Positions 1 through 8,270 are shown, numbered from the stretch's first letter. The stretch: DNA of 47,075 nt from Deltaproteobacteria bacterium (GCA_016218725.1 JACRDB010000125.1:1-47075); one strand, 5' to 3'. Made by a program: numbers and translations. The notes: a model not told the origin generated them from the sequence alone.

Positions 1-318
1 CGCGGTGGTCGCCGCGTCCGGCGGCGTCGGCTGCGCCGCGGCGGGGGCTGCCTGCGCGGCGGACGGCGGCGTGGCGCTGGCGGGCTCCACGGGCGCTACG
101 GCAGGCTCCGTGGGCGCCGAAGGTGGCGCCGCGGGCGCCGTCGGGGCCGTCGGGGTCACCGCGGGCGCCGTGGGCGGGACCGCCCCCGCGGGCCTCACGG
201 TCGCCGGCGGCGCTCCGGGCCTCGACGGCGCTGGGGACGTCGGGGGCGCCGGCTGGGCCGCCACCATCGAAGGGACCGCCACGCCGGTGAGCGTGGCTAC
301 AAGCACGATGCGCTTCAT
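1..318 (-). CDS. Exported Pro/Ala-rich protein, N-terminal part only
   Basis: The first 106 codons of a minus-strand gene run off the left window edge. The start ATG is at 318, preceded by a GAGGAG ribosome-binding site about 3 nt away. The protein opens with a signal peptide (MKRIVLVATL, hydrophobic to about residue 18, then a likely cut after Val-Ala-Ala). From there to the edge it is almost only Pro, Ala, Thr, Val and Ser, as in periplasm-spanning linkers. A perfect TTGACA lies on the minus strand at 405-410, but I see no good -10 at the right spacing. It follows the motor genes at 540-2637 on the same strand, so it could be an envelope partner of that module; that is inference. The functional domain lies outside the window, so the family is unknown. 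Confidence 0.6.
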   Translation of the reverse strand, partial: MKRIVLVATLTGVAVPSMVAAQPAPPTSPAPSRPGAPPATVRPAGAVPPTAPAVTPTAPTAPAAPPSAPTEPAVAPVEPASATPPSAAQAAPAAAQPTPPDAATTA

Positions 319-539
319 GGGCTCCTCAACGCGCCAAAGGCGTGCACGACGAATCGCTCTCCACACCTCAGGGCGCGGCACTCGTTCCACAACCCCGAAG
401 GGCTTGTCAACCACCCGCACACACAAGGTGCGTGCGCTCAATGCAATTCCCGAGCCGTGCCTTGAAAGCACTGAGAGGACGGGCTTTTGTCATGCCTGCC
501 GGGCCGCCGTCAATCCGCTAACGGGGCATTGCCAGGGCG

Positions 540-638
540 CTAACCCCCGGAGTTCGAGTCGTTGGGTGGGATGCGTGAGCCGAGGTAGAAGAGGGCGCCG
601 AGGAAGGCCAGCACCACGAGGATCGCCAGAATTCGCAT
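540..638 (-). CDS. Small single-span membrane peptide (32 aa)
   Basis: A 32-codon frame just downstream of the ExbD-like gene at 687-1259 and on the same strand. It starts MRILAILVVLAFLGALFYLG, one continuous hydrophobic segment, and ends in a short polar tail rich in Pro, Asn, Ser and Gly. No convincing ribosome-binding site precedes the ATG at 638, so expression may depend on read-through from the exbD gene 48 nt upstream. A membrane microprotein also sits inside the mirrored plus-strand motor operon (3887-4042). That parallel and the clear amphipathic layout are the reasons for calling it. The function is unknown and it may be a chance frame. Confidence 0.4.
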   Translation of the reverse strand: MRILAILVVLAFLGALFYLGSRIPPNDSNSGG

Positions 639-686
639 GGAGTGTACGCGGCTCTGCCACGGAGAGGCTCGCCGCGCAAGCGCAGT

Positions 687-1259
687 CTAGCGCCCGCGGC
701 CCTTGAGCACGAGGAGGTGGAACTTGGAGAAATTGGCCTGCCCGCAGGTGTACATGACCTCGTACACGGTGCGGGTGGGCAGGCCCAGGTCGGCGATGAT
801 GGCCACCTCGCCGTGGAACTCGACGCCGGCGCGCTGGGAGAGGTCCCGCTGGCGCTGGTACTCGTTGCGCATGGCCTCGGCCAGGGGGTTGATGAGGAAG
901 CCCGAGGCGCCGCCGCGCTTGAGCGACGGGTCCACCTGGAGGTTGGCCAGCGGCGCCACGAAGCGGCCATTGACGGTGATGCTCACGCGGGAGACCAGCA
1001 CCTGCAGGGCCTGCGACGGGGCCGTCTGCACCAGGGAGTGCGGCAGCCGGAGGTTGTCGCTCTGGGGGATCGTGGCCGCGGAGGAGGCGAGGGATTTGAG
1101 CAGGAACACCAGGATGATGGTCATCATGTCCATCATCGCCACGATGTTGAGCTCCTCCGGGGTGTGCTCCTCGTGCCGCAGCCGGGTCTTGCGCCGGATC
1201 TCCCGGTTCACCTGGAGCATCGTGGCCTTCGGCTTCTTCTCGGCGGCGGCCGCGGTCAT
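687..1259 (-). CDS. ExbD/TolR-family biopolymer transport protein (190 aa)
   Basis: This is an inner-membrane subunit of a proton-driven TolQR/ExbBD-type motor. Residues 1-35 are a basic cytoplasmic tail. The single membrane helix (about 38-58) carries the family's essential aspartate in NIVAMMDMMTIILVF (Asp44). The rest is the periplasmic domain. It is the last motor gene of the minus-strand set: ExbB-like (2637), ExbD-like (1893), then this one, 10 nt downstream. A GAGGAG site lies 7 nt before the ATG. The two ExbD-like proteins in this set are clearly different sequences, so the motor may have a mixed ExbD pair, as in the AglRQS gliding motor of Myxococcus. The cargo or partner cannot be told from the sequence. 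Confidence 0.85.
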   Translation of the reverse strand: MTAAAAEKKPKATMLQVNREIRRKTRLRHEEHTPEELNIVAMMDMMTIILVFLLKSLASSAATIPQSDNLRLPHSLVQTAPSQALQVLVSRVSITVNGRFVAPLANLQVDPSLKRGGASGFLINPLAEAMRNEYQRQRDLSQRAGVEFHGEVAIIADLGLPTRTVYEVMYTCGQANFSKFHLLVLKGRGR

Positions 1260-1269
1260 CGCTGGCTCC

Positions 1270-1893
1270 TCAGTTGCGCAGGACCCCGAGGGTCACGTCG
1301 GGGAACATGCAGTGGGGGTTCGAGTAGTCCCGCTGGCGGCCCTGCTCCTCAAGGATGCAGGCCCCGAGCTGGTCCTCCCGGACGGCGTCGATGGTGCGCA
1401 CGGTGACCCCGTAGCGGATGTCCCCGTTGGGGCTCACGTTGATGTTGTGCTCGTCCGCGGTCTCCGTGCGCCACTGGCCGCGCACCGCTACGAGACACCG
1501 GGTGAGGCCCGCGAAGTCGTGGCGGTCCCCCTCGGCGTCGGCCTGGGCGAGGTTGGGCACGGCCACCGTGGCCGCCGCGATGGAGGTGCAGCCGGGCTGG
1601 AGGAAGCCCCCGCTGGCGCCCACGATGAAGCCCTGGTTGGTGATCTTCACGGTGATGTTCAGGTGCTGCGTCGTGGGCGTGGGGCCCGGGTTGGGGTTGG
1701 GCCCCTGGAGCGGCACCGGGATGGACGCCGTGAAGATCGTCACGATGGACCCCAGCACGAACAACAGGATGTTCATGATGATGTCCAGGAAGGGGATGAT
1801 GTTGAGCTCGCCGCCCTCGTCCTCGGGGGAGTGCCCCTTGGGCTTGGACTTGCGGTTGATCCGCATGAGCTGCGCGGTGCTGAACTTGGCCAT
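1270..1893 (-). CDS. ExbD/TolR-family biopolymer transport protein (207 aa)
   Basis: This is the second ExbD-like subunit of the minus-strand motor. A basic N-terminal tail is followed by one membrane helix with the motif ELNIIPFLDIIMNILLF, where Asp37 is the proton-path residue of the family. The periplasmic part is longer than usual and starts with a Pro/Asn/Gly-rich linker (about 63-75). It contains several cysteines (near 102, 132, 179 and 194), unusual for TolR-like domains and possibly disulphide forming. The gene lies 51 nt downstream of the ExbB-like gene and 10 nt upstream of the next exbD. Family membership is secure; the energised partner is unknown. Confidence 0.85.
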   Translation of the reverse strand: MAKFSTAQLMRINRKSKPKGHSPEDEGGELNIIPFLDIIMNILLFVLGSIVTIFTASIPVPLQGPNPNPGPTPTTQHLNITVKITNQGFIVGASGGFLQPGCTSIAAATVAVPNLAQADAEGDRHDFAGLTRCLVAVRGQWRTETADEHNINVSPNGDIRYGVTVRTIDAVREDQLGACILEEQGRQRDYSNPHCMFPDVTLGVLRN

Positions 1894-1944
1894 CGGTCCC
1901 CGTCACTCCCCTTCTGGGTCGGGCGCCCTCACGTCGAGCCGCGC

Positions 1945-2637
<693 letters not shown>

Positions 2638-2713
2638 CGTCCTCTTGCTCCTTGGACTTCCGTGAGAGTGCCGACGCGCCCGAGGAGCGCGCCCTCACCG
2701 ACCGTGGCGGCGA

Positions 2714-2743
2714 ACCGTATCCCGCGCCCCGGAGGCCTGTCAA
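2714..2743 (-). promoter_or_regulatory. Sigma-70-type promoter candidate for the minus-strand exbB operon
   Basis: A perfect -35 TTGACA reads on the minus strand at 2743-2738. An 18-nt spacer and a -10 of TACGGT (2719-2714, 3 of 6 consensus bases) follow. Predicted transcription would start about 70 nt before the exbB ATG. Confidence 0.45.
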
Positions 2744-2856
2744 CCACTTCCCACGGCGCGGCACCCCCGCCGCAGGTGGGAACCCCGCGCCCGGGCCGGT
2801 GTCCAAGCCTCTCAATGCCCACGCGGCCCCGCCCGACGCCCCCCCGAGGGCCCTCC

Positions 2857-2874
2857 CACTGCACAAATGCAGTG
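2857..2874. promoter_or_regulatory. Inverted repeat, operator candidate
   Basis: A perfect 7-bp dyad, CACTGCA then CAAA then TGCAGTG. It lies between the two divergent promoters, 35 nt upstream of the plus-strand -35 box, so it is more likely a binding site for a dimeric regulator than a terminator. Confidence 0.45.
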
Positions 2875-2884
2875 ACCGCGAACA

Positions 2885-2900
2885 CCTTGAAATGTCAAGG
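2885..2900. promoter_or_regulatory. Second inverted repeat, operator candidate
   Basis: A perfect 6-bp dyad, CCTTGA then AATG then TCAAGG. Its centre is 27 bp from that of the dyad at 2857-2874, and it ends 8 nt before the plus-strand -35 box. Its right half includes a minus-strand TTGACA (2898-2893) without a good -10. Confidence 0.45.
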
Positions 2901-2908
2901 GAAGCGAG

Positions 2909-2936
2909 TTGACAACGGGCCCCCCGCCGGTATCCT
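2909..2936 (+). promoter_or_regulatory. Sigma-70-type promoter candidate for the plus-strand exbB operon
   Basis: A perfect -35 TTGACA (2909-2914), a 16-nt spacer and -10 TATCCT (2931-2936, 4 of 6 consensus bases). In DNA this GC-rich such a match is noteworthy. It would give a leader of roughly 250 nt before the ATG at 3197. Confidence 0.55.
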
Positions 2937-3196
2937 TCCCAACGGTCGTGGCGCCGGGCCTCGGCGGGGCGGTTCCTCCCCCGCGGTCGTCCGGCGGGTG
3001 TCCTCCCCTGCCGGTTGGTCTCCGGGTCAGGTGATCGCTCCTGTGACCACCCCCCCGTCGGAATGTTCCGTCGGCGGTGGTCCATGCCGGTCGCTGTCGA
3101 TTCCAGTAGACCAGGCCGGGTGGGATCGGGTAGAGGGCACCACGCGACGGCGGTCCGGCGGTCGGTTCACACAACGAGACGGAGGAGGCTTCGGCG

Positions 3197-3874
3197 ATGT
3201 TGCACAGTCTGGGTCAGCACTTCAAGCAGGGCGGCTGGGGTATGTACCTCATCGTCTTCTGGGCCGTCTTCGTGATCGCCATCCTCGTGGAGCGGTCGAT
3301 GTACCTGTTCAAGGCATCGATCAACAAGGACGCCTTCCTGTCGAACATCCAGAAGTGCATCCTCGCCGGGGATGTGGGGCGGGCGATCAAGCTGTGCTCC
3401 AGCGCCCAGGCGCCGCTGGCGCGGATCGTCAAGGCGGGGCTCCAGAAGGTGAACCGGCCGGACGCCGAGGTGCAGGCCTCCATGGACGAGAGCGCGCTGC
3501 GCGAGCTGCCGAAGATCGAGCACCGCACGGCGTACCTGTCGCTCCTGTCGAACCTGGCCAGGCTCTCGGGGCTCCTCGGGACCATCTCCGGGCTGATCGA
3601 CGCCTTCGGGGCCGTGGGCGGCCACGGCGAGGGGGGCCCGTCCATCGACCCGGCCCGCAAGGCGGAGCTCCTGGCCGGCGGCATCTCCGAGGCCATGAAC
3701 TGCACGGCCTTCGGGCTGATCATCGCCATCCTCGGCCTGGTGGGCTTCGCGCTCCTGAACGGCAAGACCCAGGCGCTGGTGGACGACATCAACGAGGCCA
3801 CGGTGCAGGTGCTGAACCTCGTGGTGAACAACCGCTCGAAGATCAACGTCGGCGGCGCCGTCCAGCAGGGCTGA
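3197..3874 (+). CDS. MotA/TolQ/ExbB-family proton channel protein (225 aa)
   Basis: First gene of the plus-strand motor set. A strong GGAGG site precedes the ATG. The first membrane helix is near 16-31 (MYLIVFWAVFVIAILVERSM). A cytoplasmic domain follows, then the paired helices with GLLGTISGLIDAFGAV (about 124-139) and GISEAMNCTAFGLIIAI (about 160-176), the TolQ/ExbB signature. It is similar in size and layout to the divergent ExbB-like protein at 1945-2637 but clearly diverged in sequence. A 51-codon membrane peptide and two ExbD-like genes follow. The role is proton-motive-force coupling to an envelope process; which one is not visible here. Confidence 0.88.
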   Translation: MLHSLGQHFKQGGWGMYLIVFWAVFVIAILVERSMYLFKASINKDAFLSNIQKCILAGDVGRAIKLCSSAQAPLARIVKAGLQKVNRPDAEVQASMDESALRELPKIEHRTAYLSLLSNLARLSGLLGTISGLIDAFGAVGGHGEGGPSIDPARKAELLAGGISEAMNCTAFGLIIAILGLVGFALLNGKTQALVDDINEATVQVLNLVVNNRSKINVGGAVQQG

Positions 3875-3886
3875 GGCGCCACGGCC

Positions 3887-4042
3887 ATGGAAGCCGCACG
3901 GCGCGAGGAACTCCTCCGAGGGGCGCTCCACGCGGGCGCCCGCGTGCTCCTGGTGGCGGCGGTGGCCGTGGCCGGGGCGATGGCTGTGAAGGTGGCGCGC
4001 AACGGCCTCCGGGTGCTCTGGCGGCACGCGGGCAGACTGTGA
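3887..4042 (+). CDS. Small single-span membrane protein (51 aa)
   Basis: A 51-codon frame lies between the exbB-like and exbD-like genes of the plus-strand operon, 12 nt after the exbB stop. The protein has an acidic/basic N-terminus (MEAARREELLRGAL), one hydrophobic helix (about 19-34, VRVLLVAAVAVAGA-like) and an arginine-rich C-terminal tail. The N-terminal Shine-Dalgarno signal is weak. It fills the gap between two real genes in operon order, which favours it being genuine, and the minus-strand module also has a membrane microprotein (540-638). It could be an accessory subunit of the motor; that is inference. Confidence 0.5.
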   Translation: MEAARREELLRGALHAGARVLLVAAVAVAGAMAVKVARNGLRVLWRHAGRL

Positions 4043-4078
4043 AGGCAAGCGTAGGGTCACACCTACAGGAGTGGGTCC

Positions 4079-4552
4079 ATGGGTGGCGTATCCGTTGATT
4101 CCGGCGGCGGCGGCGGTGGCAAGAAGGCCGTCGACGCCAACATCAACATGGTGCCGATGATCGACCTCCTGGTGTCGTGCATCGCGTTCCTGCTGATGAC
4201 CGCGGTGTGGGTGCAGACCGGGGCCGTGCAGGCGAACCAGCCGCGGCAGAGCAACCAGCCGGCGCCGCCCTCGGACGAGCCGCCGCAGCAGCTCAAGGTG
4301 TCTATCTCCCCCACGGGGTATCGGGTGGGCATCACCGCGGCGGACATGCAGGACATCGCCCACAGCCCGCAGCAGTACGACCAGCTCCGGACCATGCTGG
4401 AGGCGCGCCACACGGCCAACCAGCAGAACAAGGAGGTCTGGCTCCAGCCCGACGGCGCCGTCGAGTACAACGAGATCATCCGCGTGATGGACATCGTGTA
4501 CGGCATCTGGGGCAACGCCGAGGACAACCAGGTCACCATCCGGTTCCTGTAG
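4079..4552 (+). CDS. ExbD/TolR-family biopolymer transport protein (157 aa)
   Basis: A short ExbD-like subunit. A glycine-rich tail (residues 9-14) leads into the membrane helix NINMVPMIDLLVSCIAFLL, with the key aspartate at Asp29. A polar linker rich in Gln, Asn and Pro (about 50-70) follows, then the small periplasmic domain. A CAGGAG ribosome-binding site lies upstream of the ATG. The gene is 36 nt after the membrane peptide gene and 13 nt before the second exbD. The pairing of one ExbB with two different ExbD proteins repeats the layout on the other strand. Confidence 0.85.
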   Translation: MGGVSVDSGGGGGGKKAVDANINMVPMIDLLVSCIAFLLMTAVWVQTGAVQANQPRQSNQPAPPSDEPPQQLKVSISPTGYRVGITAADMQDIAHSPQQYDQLRTMLEARHTANQQNKEVWLQPDGAVEYNEIIRVMDIVYGIWGNAEDNQVTIRFL

Positions 4553-4565
4553 GAGCGCACGACCG

Positions 4566-5165
4566 ATGCCCATCACAAACCCAGGCAAGGGCCGCTACCG
4601 GCCAGGTCTCTTCCGCCGTGAGCCCGTGGAGAAGCACGTGCTCATGAACTCCATCCCCCTCCTGTTCGTGCGCCGCAAGGTGCTCGGCGGCGGGCACAAG
4701 AGCGTCAACGCGGACCTGAACCTCACGTCCATGATCGACTACCTGGTCATCACCGTGGTGTTCCTCCTGTCCAACTTCGGCTCGCAGCAGCAGGTGCAGT
4801 CCTCGGCCAACCTGGAGCTCCCGGAGATCCCTCACTCCTCGAGCCGGATCGCCAGCGCCCCCATCGTGTCCATCACGGACTCGCTGATCATGCTGGACGG
4901 CCAGCGGATCACCACCCCGCGGGAGATCGCCGGCGTCACGGACCGCATCGACCGGCTCTTCGAGCGGCTGGAGAGCGCCCGGAGGGAGTTCCCCGTGGTG
5001 CACCCGGGGGCCACCTTCGAGGGCGACATCGTGTTCCAGATCGACCGCAGGGTGAGCTGGCAGGTCATCAAGACCGTCGCCAAGACCTGCGCCCTGGCGG
5101 GCTACACCCGGCTGAACTTCGCCGTCACCCGGGGGACACCCGCCGCCTCCACCGGGAACCCCTGA
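4566..5165 (+). CDS. ExbD/TolR-family biopolymer transport protein (199 aa)
   Basis: The second ExbD-like subunit of the plus-strand motor. It has an unusually long basic N-terminal extension of about 45 residues before the membrane helix ADLNLTSMIDYLVITVVFLL, where Asp58 is the proton-path residue. A later start at Met27 would shorten the extension but still leave it longer than in the neighbours. The periplasmic domain contains a Ser-rich linker and two cysteine-free strands, then the sequence KTCALAGYTRLNF typical of the end of this fold. It is followed 24 nt later by a single-span membrane protein that probably belongs to the same operon. Confidence 0.83.
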   Translation: MPITNPGKGRYRPGLFRREPVEKHVLMNSIPLLFVRRKVLGGGHKSVNADLNLTSMIDYLVITVVFLLSNFGSQQQVQSSANLELPEIPHSSSRIASAPIVSITDSLIMLDGQRITTPREIAGVTDRIDRLFERLESARREFPVVHPGATFEGDIVFQIDRRVSWQVIKTVAKTCALAGYTRLNFAVTRGTPAASTGNP

Positions 5166-5189
5166 CGCCCCCGGCGGTCCAACCCGCCG

Positions 5190-6170
5190 GTGAACAAATC
5201 CACAACCGCCATGACCTCCGGGCCCCCTCCCCCAAAGAGCCACCGGGGCTTGATCCAACCCGAGGAGCTGGAGCCCTTCAAGCCGCGGGTCAACTGGCGC
5301 TTCTGGGCGCCCATCCTCTCGATTTTATTGATGTTTCCGCTGGTGTGGGGAATCCACCGACACCGCGAGGCGAAGCGCCACCGCGCGCGGCTCCTGGCCG
5401 AACATGCCATGCTCACCGGGGACCTGGCGCCGGCCTACCGGGCCCGTCGGGCCATGGTGGAGCGCCTGGTGCTCCAGAGCGTAGCGCCCTGGGAGGGCGA
5501 ACTCCGCGCCGAGGGCTTCACCTACGGGGAGCTCACGCGGGAGCCCGTGGTGTATGCCCGCACGCGCCTCGGGGAGGTGAGGGACCTCGCGGGGGTGTAC
5601 CGCTCGATCCGGCATCGGTACCCCGATCAGCTCCTGGGCTGCCTCGGGGTGGAGACCTACTCCGCCAGGGACTTCTTCGAGAAGGGGGAGTTCCTCCTGC
5701 CGGAGTTCGTGGACGCCGTCCGCGAGGCCGGGGGGGTGCCTCGCCTGGCCGCGCTCCGGTCGGACCTGCTCTTCCGGCTCCGGCGGGACACGCCGCTGCT
5801 CGCCGAGGGGCTCCGACGCCCGCTCCTGGTGGTGGCCGTGGACGAGGCCCGGGCGTCCATCCTTGGCCCGAGCCGCGTGTACGTCTACGACCTCCGGGAT
5901 GGTCGCGCGCTCCTGCGCGCTCGCAGCGAGGGGAACGCGGTCACCCTGGTGCCCGTGCGCATCCACGGGATCCCCGCCCCGCCGCCCACCCCGAGCACCT
6001 CCCCGAGGCCCACGGTGAGCCTTCACGACTGCGCCGTGGCGAGCTCCGTTCGCCGGGCCCTGGGCGCCTCCGAGGACACCCTCCAGCACCTCCCGCCGGA
6101 GCCTCCACCGACCGCCCCTCCCGCCGACGCGGGTGCGGCTTCCGACGCGCCGGGCGCCACCGATCGGTGA
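5190..6170 (+). CDS. Single-span membrane protein of unknown function (326 aa)
   Basis: I do not recognise the family. A cytoplasmic N-terminus with a PPPPK stretch is followed by one membrane helix (about 37-54, RFWAPILSILLMFPLVWGI). A periplasmic or cytoplasmic globular part of about 220 residues comes next, ending in a Pro/Thr/Ala-rich tail. The start used is GTG at 5190; an ATG at 5211 is equally possible, and neither has a good ribosome-binding site. Being last in the exbB-exbD-exbD operon, it may be a motor partner or anchor. Two cysteines (about 150 and 281) are far apart. Nothing suggests an enzyme. Confidence 0.6.
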   Translation: MNKSTTAMTSGPPPPKSHRGLIQPEELEPFKPRVNWRFWAPILSILLMFPLVWGIHRHREAKRHRARLLAEHAMLTGDLAPAYRARRAMVERLVLQSVAPWEGELRAEGFTYGELTREPVVYARTRLGEVRDLAGVYRSIRHRYPDQLLGCLGVETYSARDFFEKGEFLLPEFVDAVREAGGVPRLAALRSDLLFRLRRDTPLLAEGLRRPLLVVAVDEARASILGPSRVYVYDLRDGRALLRARSEGNAVTLVPVRIHGIPAPPPTPSTSPRPTVSLHDCAVASSVRRALGASEDTLQHLPPEPPPTAPPADAGAASDAPGATDR

Positions 6171-6176
6171 CCTGTT

Positions 6177-6200
6177 CTTGACGCCGGAACTTGACGCCGG
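6177..6200 (+). promoter_or_regulatory. Tandem direct repeat upstream of the Fur-family gene
   Basis: CTTGACGCCGG occurs twice, separated by AA, giving a 13-bp period. It ends 36 nt before the Fur-family start codon. Each copy contains a TTGAC -35-like core but no fitting -10 is visible. It could be a regulator site or a promoter element. Confidence 0.35.
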
Positions 6201-6236
6201 GGCCCCGCGGCCCGACCTTGTCGCACGAGGTGCGCC

Positions 6237-6692
6237 GTGACCCTCCCCCCCAACGTTGATGTGCTCCGTACGCGCCTGCGGGACCATGTGGTCCGCCATA
6301 AGCTCAAGAGCTCATCGCGGCGGGAGCTGATCCTGGAGACCCTGGCCCGCCTCGGGCGCCACGTCACCGCCGAGGAGCTGCTCCGGGAGGTGAGGGACCG
6401 GGACGCCCGGGTGGGGGCGGCCACGGTGTACCGTACGATCCGCGTGCTCCAGGAGAGCGGGATCCTCGTGGAGCGCCGCTTCGAGGGCGGGGCCACGCGC
6501 TTCGAGCTGGTGGGCGAGGACCACCACGACCACCTGATCTGTACGCTCTGCGGCTTGATCGTGGAGTTCGAGGACGGGGCCATCGAGGACGAACAGCGCC
6601 GGGTGGCGAGCGCCAACGGCTTCCTGCTGGTGTCTCACCGGCACGAGCTCTACGGGCTGTGCCCGGACTGCCAGCGCAAGACCCAGGCGTAG
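6237..6692 (+). CDS. Fur-family metal-responsive transcriptional repressor (151 aa)
   Basis: A DNA-binding repressor of the Fur/Zur/PerR group. The winged-helix part spans about 10-85, with the recognition segment VGAATVYRTIRVLQESGIL. The metal- and dimer-binding part contains HHDH (96-99), Cys102-x2-Cys105, the GLIVEFEDG strand, His134-x-His136-Glu137 and Cys142-x2-Cys145. All expected ligands of the regulatory and structural zinc sites are present. Length is typical. The start is GTG. Which metal it senses cannot be decided from these motifs. A tandem repeat lies just upstream, and the neighbouring motor genes could be targets, but no classic Fur box was seen. Confidence 0.9.
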   Translation: MTLPPNVDVLRTRLRDHVVRHKLKSSSRRELILETLARLGRHVTAEELLREVRDRDARVGAATVYRTIRVLQESGILVERRFEGGATRFELVGEDHHDHLICTLCGLIVEFEDGAIEDEQRRVASANGFLLVSHRHELYGLCPDCQRKTQA

Positions 6693-6693
6693 G

Positions 6694-7683
6694 TCACAAG
6701 AGCCGCACCGGCAGCGGCATGAAGAGCAGCACGAAGCACCCGAGGGACACCCAGGCCAGCGCCCGGCGCCCCGGGGAGAGGCCCGTGTCCTCCACCGGGG
6801 GGTGGGCGTCGTCGTAGAGCCGCAGGAGCCCTCGGGAGAGCGCGGCCCAGAGGAGCCAGATGGTGGCCGGGGTGAAGGCCGTGCCGTCGAGCTCGCCCCG
6901 GGGCGTGACCGCCACCACCCAGAGCGCCACCCCCGCCCCCAGCGCCGCCAGGGCCCACACCAGGCGCCGCGAGAGGGCGTCCGCCCGGCGCCCGAAGAGC
7001 GCGTAGGCGACGTGGCCGCCGTCGAGCTGACCGATGGGCAGGAGGTTCATCATGGTGACAAAGAAGCCCGCCCAGGCCGCGAAGGCCGCCGGGTGGAGCC
7101 AGACCCCGTAGCCGTCCGCCAGGGGACCGCAGACCAGGCGCTTCAAGGCGAGGTAGAGCAGCGAGTCGCCCTCCAGCAGCACGCCGTGGCTACCTCGGTC
7201 GTATTTCACCGCGGAGAGCTTGAGCCCGACGAGCATCACCCCGACGGCCACCACCAGCCCGCACAGGGGCCCCGAGGCGCCGATGTCCACCAGGGCGTCC
7301 CTCGTGCGGATTCGTCCGCGCATGGAGATCACCGCGCCCATGGTCCCGAAGAGGTTCGGGAAGGGGATGAACATCGGCAGGCTCGCCTCCACCCGGTGGC
7401 GCCTCGCCAGGAGCCAGTGGCCGAACTCGTGGCTGAGGAGGATCGCCAGGAGCGGCACCGCGAAGCGCCAGCCCTCGCCCAGGGCCTCCAGGGCCCCGAG
7501 GAGGGCCGGGCGTAACCCGCCGGGCCGCAGGGACGTATACACCTCTCCAGGGGAGCGCTTGAGCACCTGGTAGGAGCCCACCCAGAAGGTGCTCCCCACG
7601 GTGGCCAGGAAGAGCCCCAGGGCGAGCCTCCAGCGAAGGGGCTCCGACTCCGGCTCCGGCGGCGCCTCGATCTCGACGCTCAT
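6694..7683 (-). CDS. Site-2-type membrane metalloprotease, M50 family (329 aa)
   Basis: A multi-span intramembrane zinc protease. The HEFGH active-site motif is at 85-89, and the second half of the active site is in NLLPIGQLDGGHV (about 220). The stretch PFPNLFGTMGAVISMRGR followed by ALVDIGASGPLCGL is typical of the EGY/archaeal-like branch of M50, which lacks a PDZ domain. Such enzymes cut transmembrane helices of regulators or envelope proteins. The ATG at 7683 overlaps the stop of the SctL/FliH-like gene by 4 nt (ATGA), so the two are translationally coupled. The substrate is unknown. Confidence 0.88.
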   Translation of the reverse strand: MSVEIEAPPEPESEPLRWRLALGLFLATVGSTFWVGSYQVLKRSPGEVYTSLRPGGLRPALLGALEALGEGWRFAVPLLAILLSHEFGHWLLARRHRVEASLPMFIPFPNLFGTMGAVISMRGRIRTRDALVDIGASGPLCGLVVAVGVMLVGLKLSAVKYDRGSHGVLLEGDSLLYLALKRLVCGPLADGYGVWLHPAAFAAWAGFFVTMMNLLPIGQLDGGHVAYALFGRRADALSRRLVWALAALGAGVALWVVAVTPRGELDGTAFTPATIWLLWAALSRGLLRLYDDAHPPVEDTGLSPGRRALAWVSLGCFVLLFMPLPVRLL

Positions 7684-8270
7684 GCGCGGCTTGTACCCCG
7701 CGCCAGGGCCGCGAGCTGCGCGTCGATCCTCGCGTCCACGCGCCCGAGCTCGGTGTCCACCAGGCAGCCCCCGCGCGCGACGCCAGGGTCCGCCTCGAAG
7801 GCGAGCACCTCCGGGACCATCCCCGCCGGGAGCCAACGCCGGGCGTCGGCCTCGGCCCAGGGCAGGTCCTCCGGGTGAACCCGGAGCACCACCCGGCGGG
7901 CCTGGCGCACCCGGGAGAGGGCCCGGCGCGCGACGTCCCGGAGCACCTCGGGGCCGCTGGCCGCCTCGCGGCCCAGCACCGCGCGAGCGATCTCCAGCGC
8001 CAGGGTCGCCAGCTCCGCCTCGGCCTCGGCCAGGGTCCGGGACGCCCTCGCGCGCGCATCCACCAAAAGCGCCACGGCCTCGACCCGGGCCTGGCCCAGG
8101 GCCTCCGCGAGGGCCGCCTCGCGGTGCGCGAGGGCCTCCGCGCGGGCCCTCGCCCTGGTCTCCTCGGCCTCCTGCGCGGCCCGCTGGAGCATCGCGCGGA
8201 CCTCGTCGTGGGCGGCCATGGTCGCGCCCGGGAGCACCCTCAGGGAGCCCGCGCCTCGCAGGACCTTCAT
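7680..8270 (-). CDS. SctL/FliH-family (type III secretion stator) protein (196 aa)
   Basis: The protein has a long Ala/Arg/Glu coiled-coil-like N-terminal half (about 20-90), then the family's C-terminal ATPase-stator domain. Visible family marks are ALEIARAVLGREAA, VVLRVHPEDLPWAEA and, most telling, GGCLVDTELGRVDARIDAQLAAL near the end (about 165-187), which matches the SctL/HrpE/FliH pattern. Such proteins tether the SctN/FliI ATPase. No ATPase, export gate or needle gene is in the window, so this is an orphan pair with the upstream gene or a piece of a scattered system. It overlaps both neighbours by 4 nt. Confidence 0.7.
   Translation of the reverse strand: MKVLRGAGSLRVLPGATMAAHDEVRAMLQRAAQEAEETRARARAEALAHREAALAEALGQARVEAVALLVDARARASRTLAEAEAELATLALEIARAVLGREAASGPEVLRDVARRALSRVRQARRVVLRVHPEDLPWAEADARRWLPAGMVPEVLAFEADPGVARGGCLVDTELGRVDARIDAQLAALARGTSRA

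Larger units (their letters stand above)
2638..3196. other. Divergent intergenic control region of the two motor modules
   Basis: This 559-bp gap separates the two ExbB-like genes. I see no convincing gene in it. It contains a minus-strand promoter candidate (2714-2743), two perfect inverted repeats (2857-2874 and 2885-2900) and a plus-strand promoter candidate (2909-2936). The plus-strand leader is about 250 nt long and GC-rich, and I found no recognisable riboswitch in it. Confidence 0.6.
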
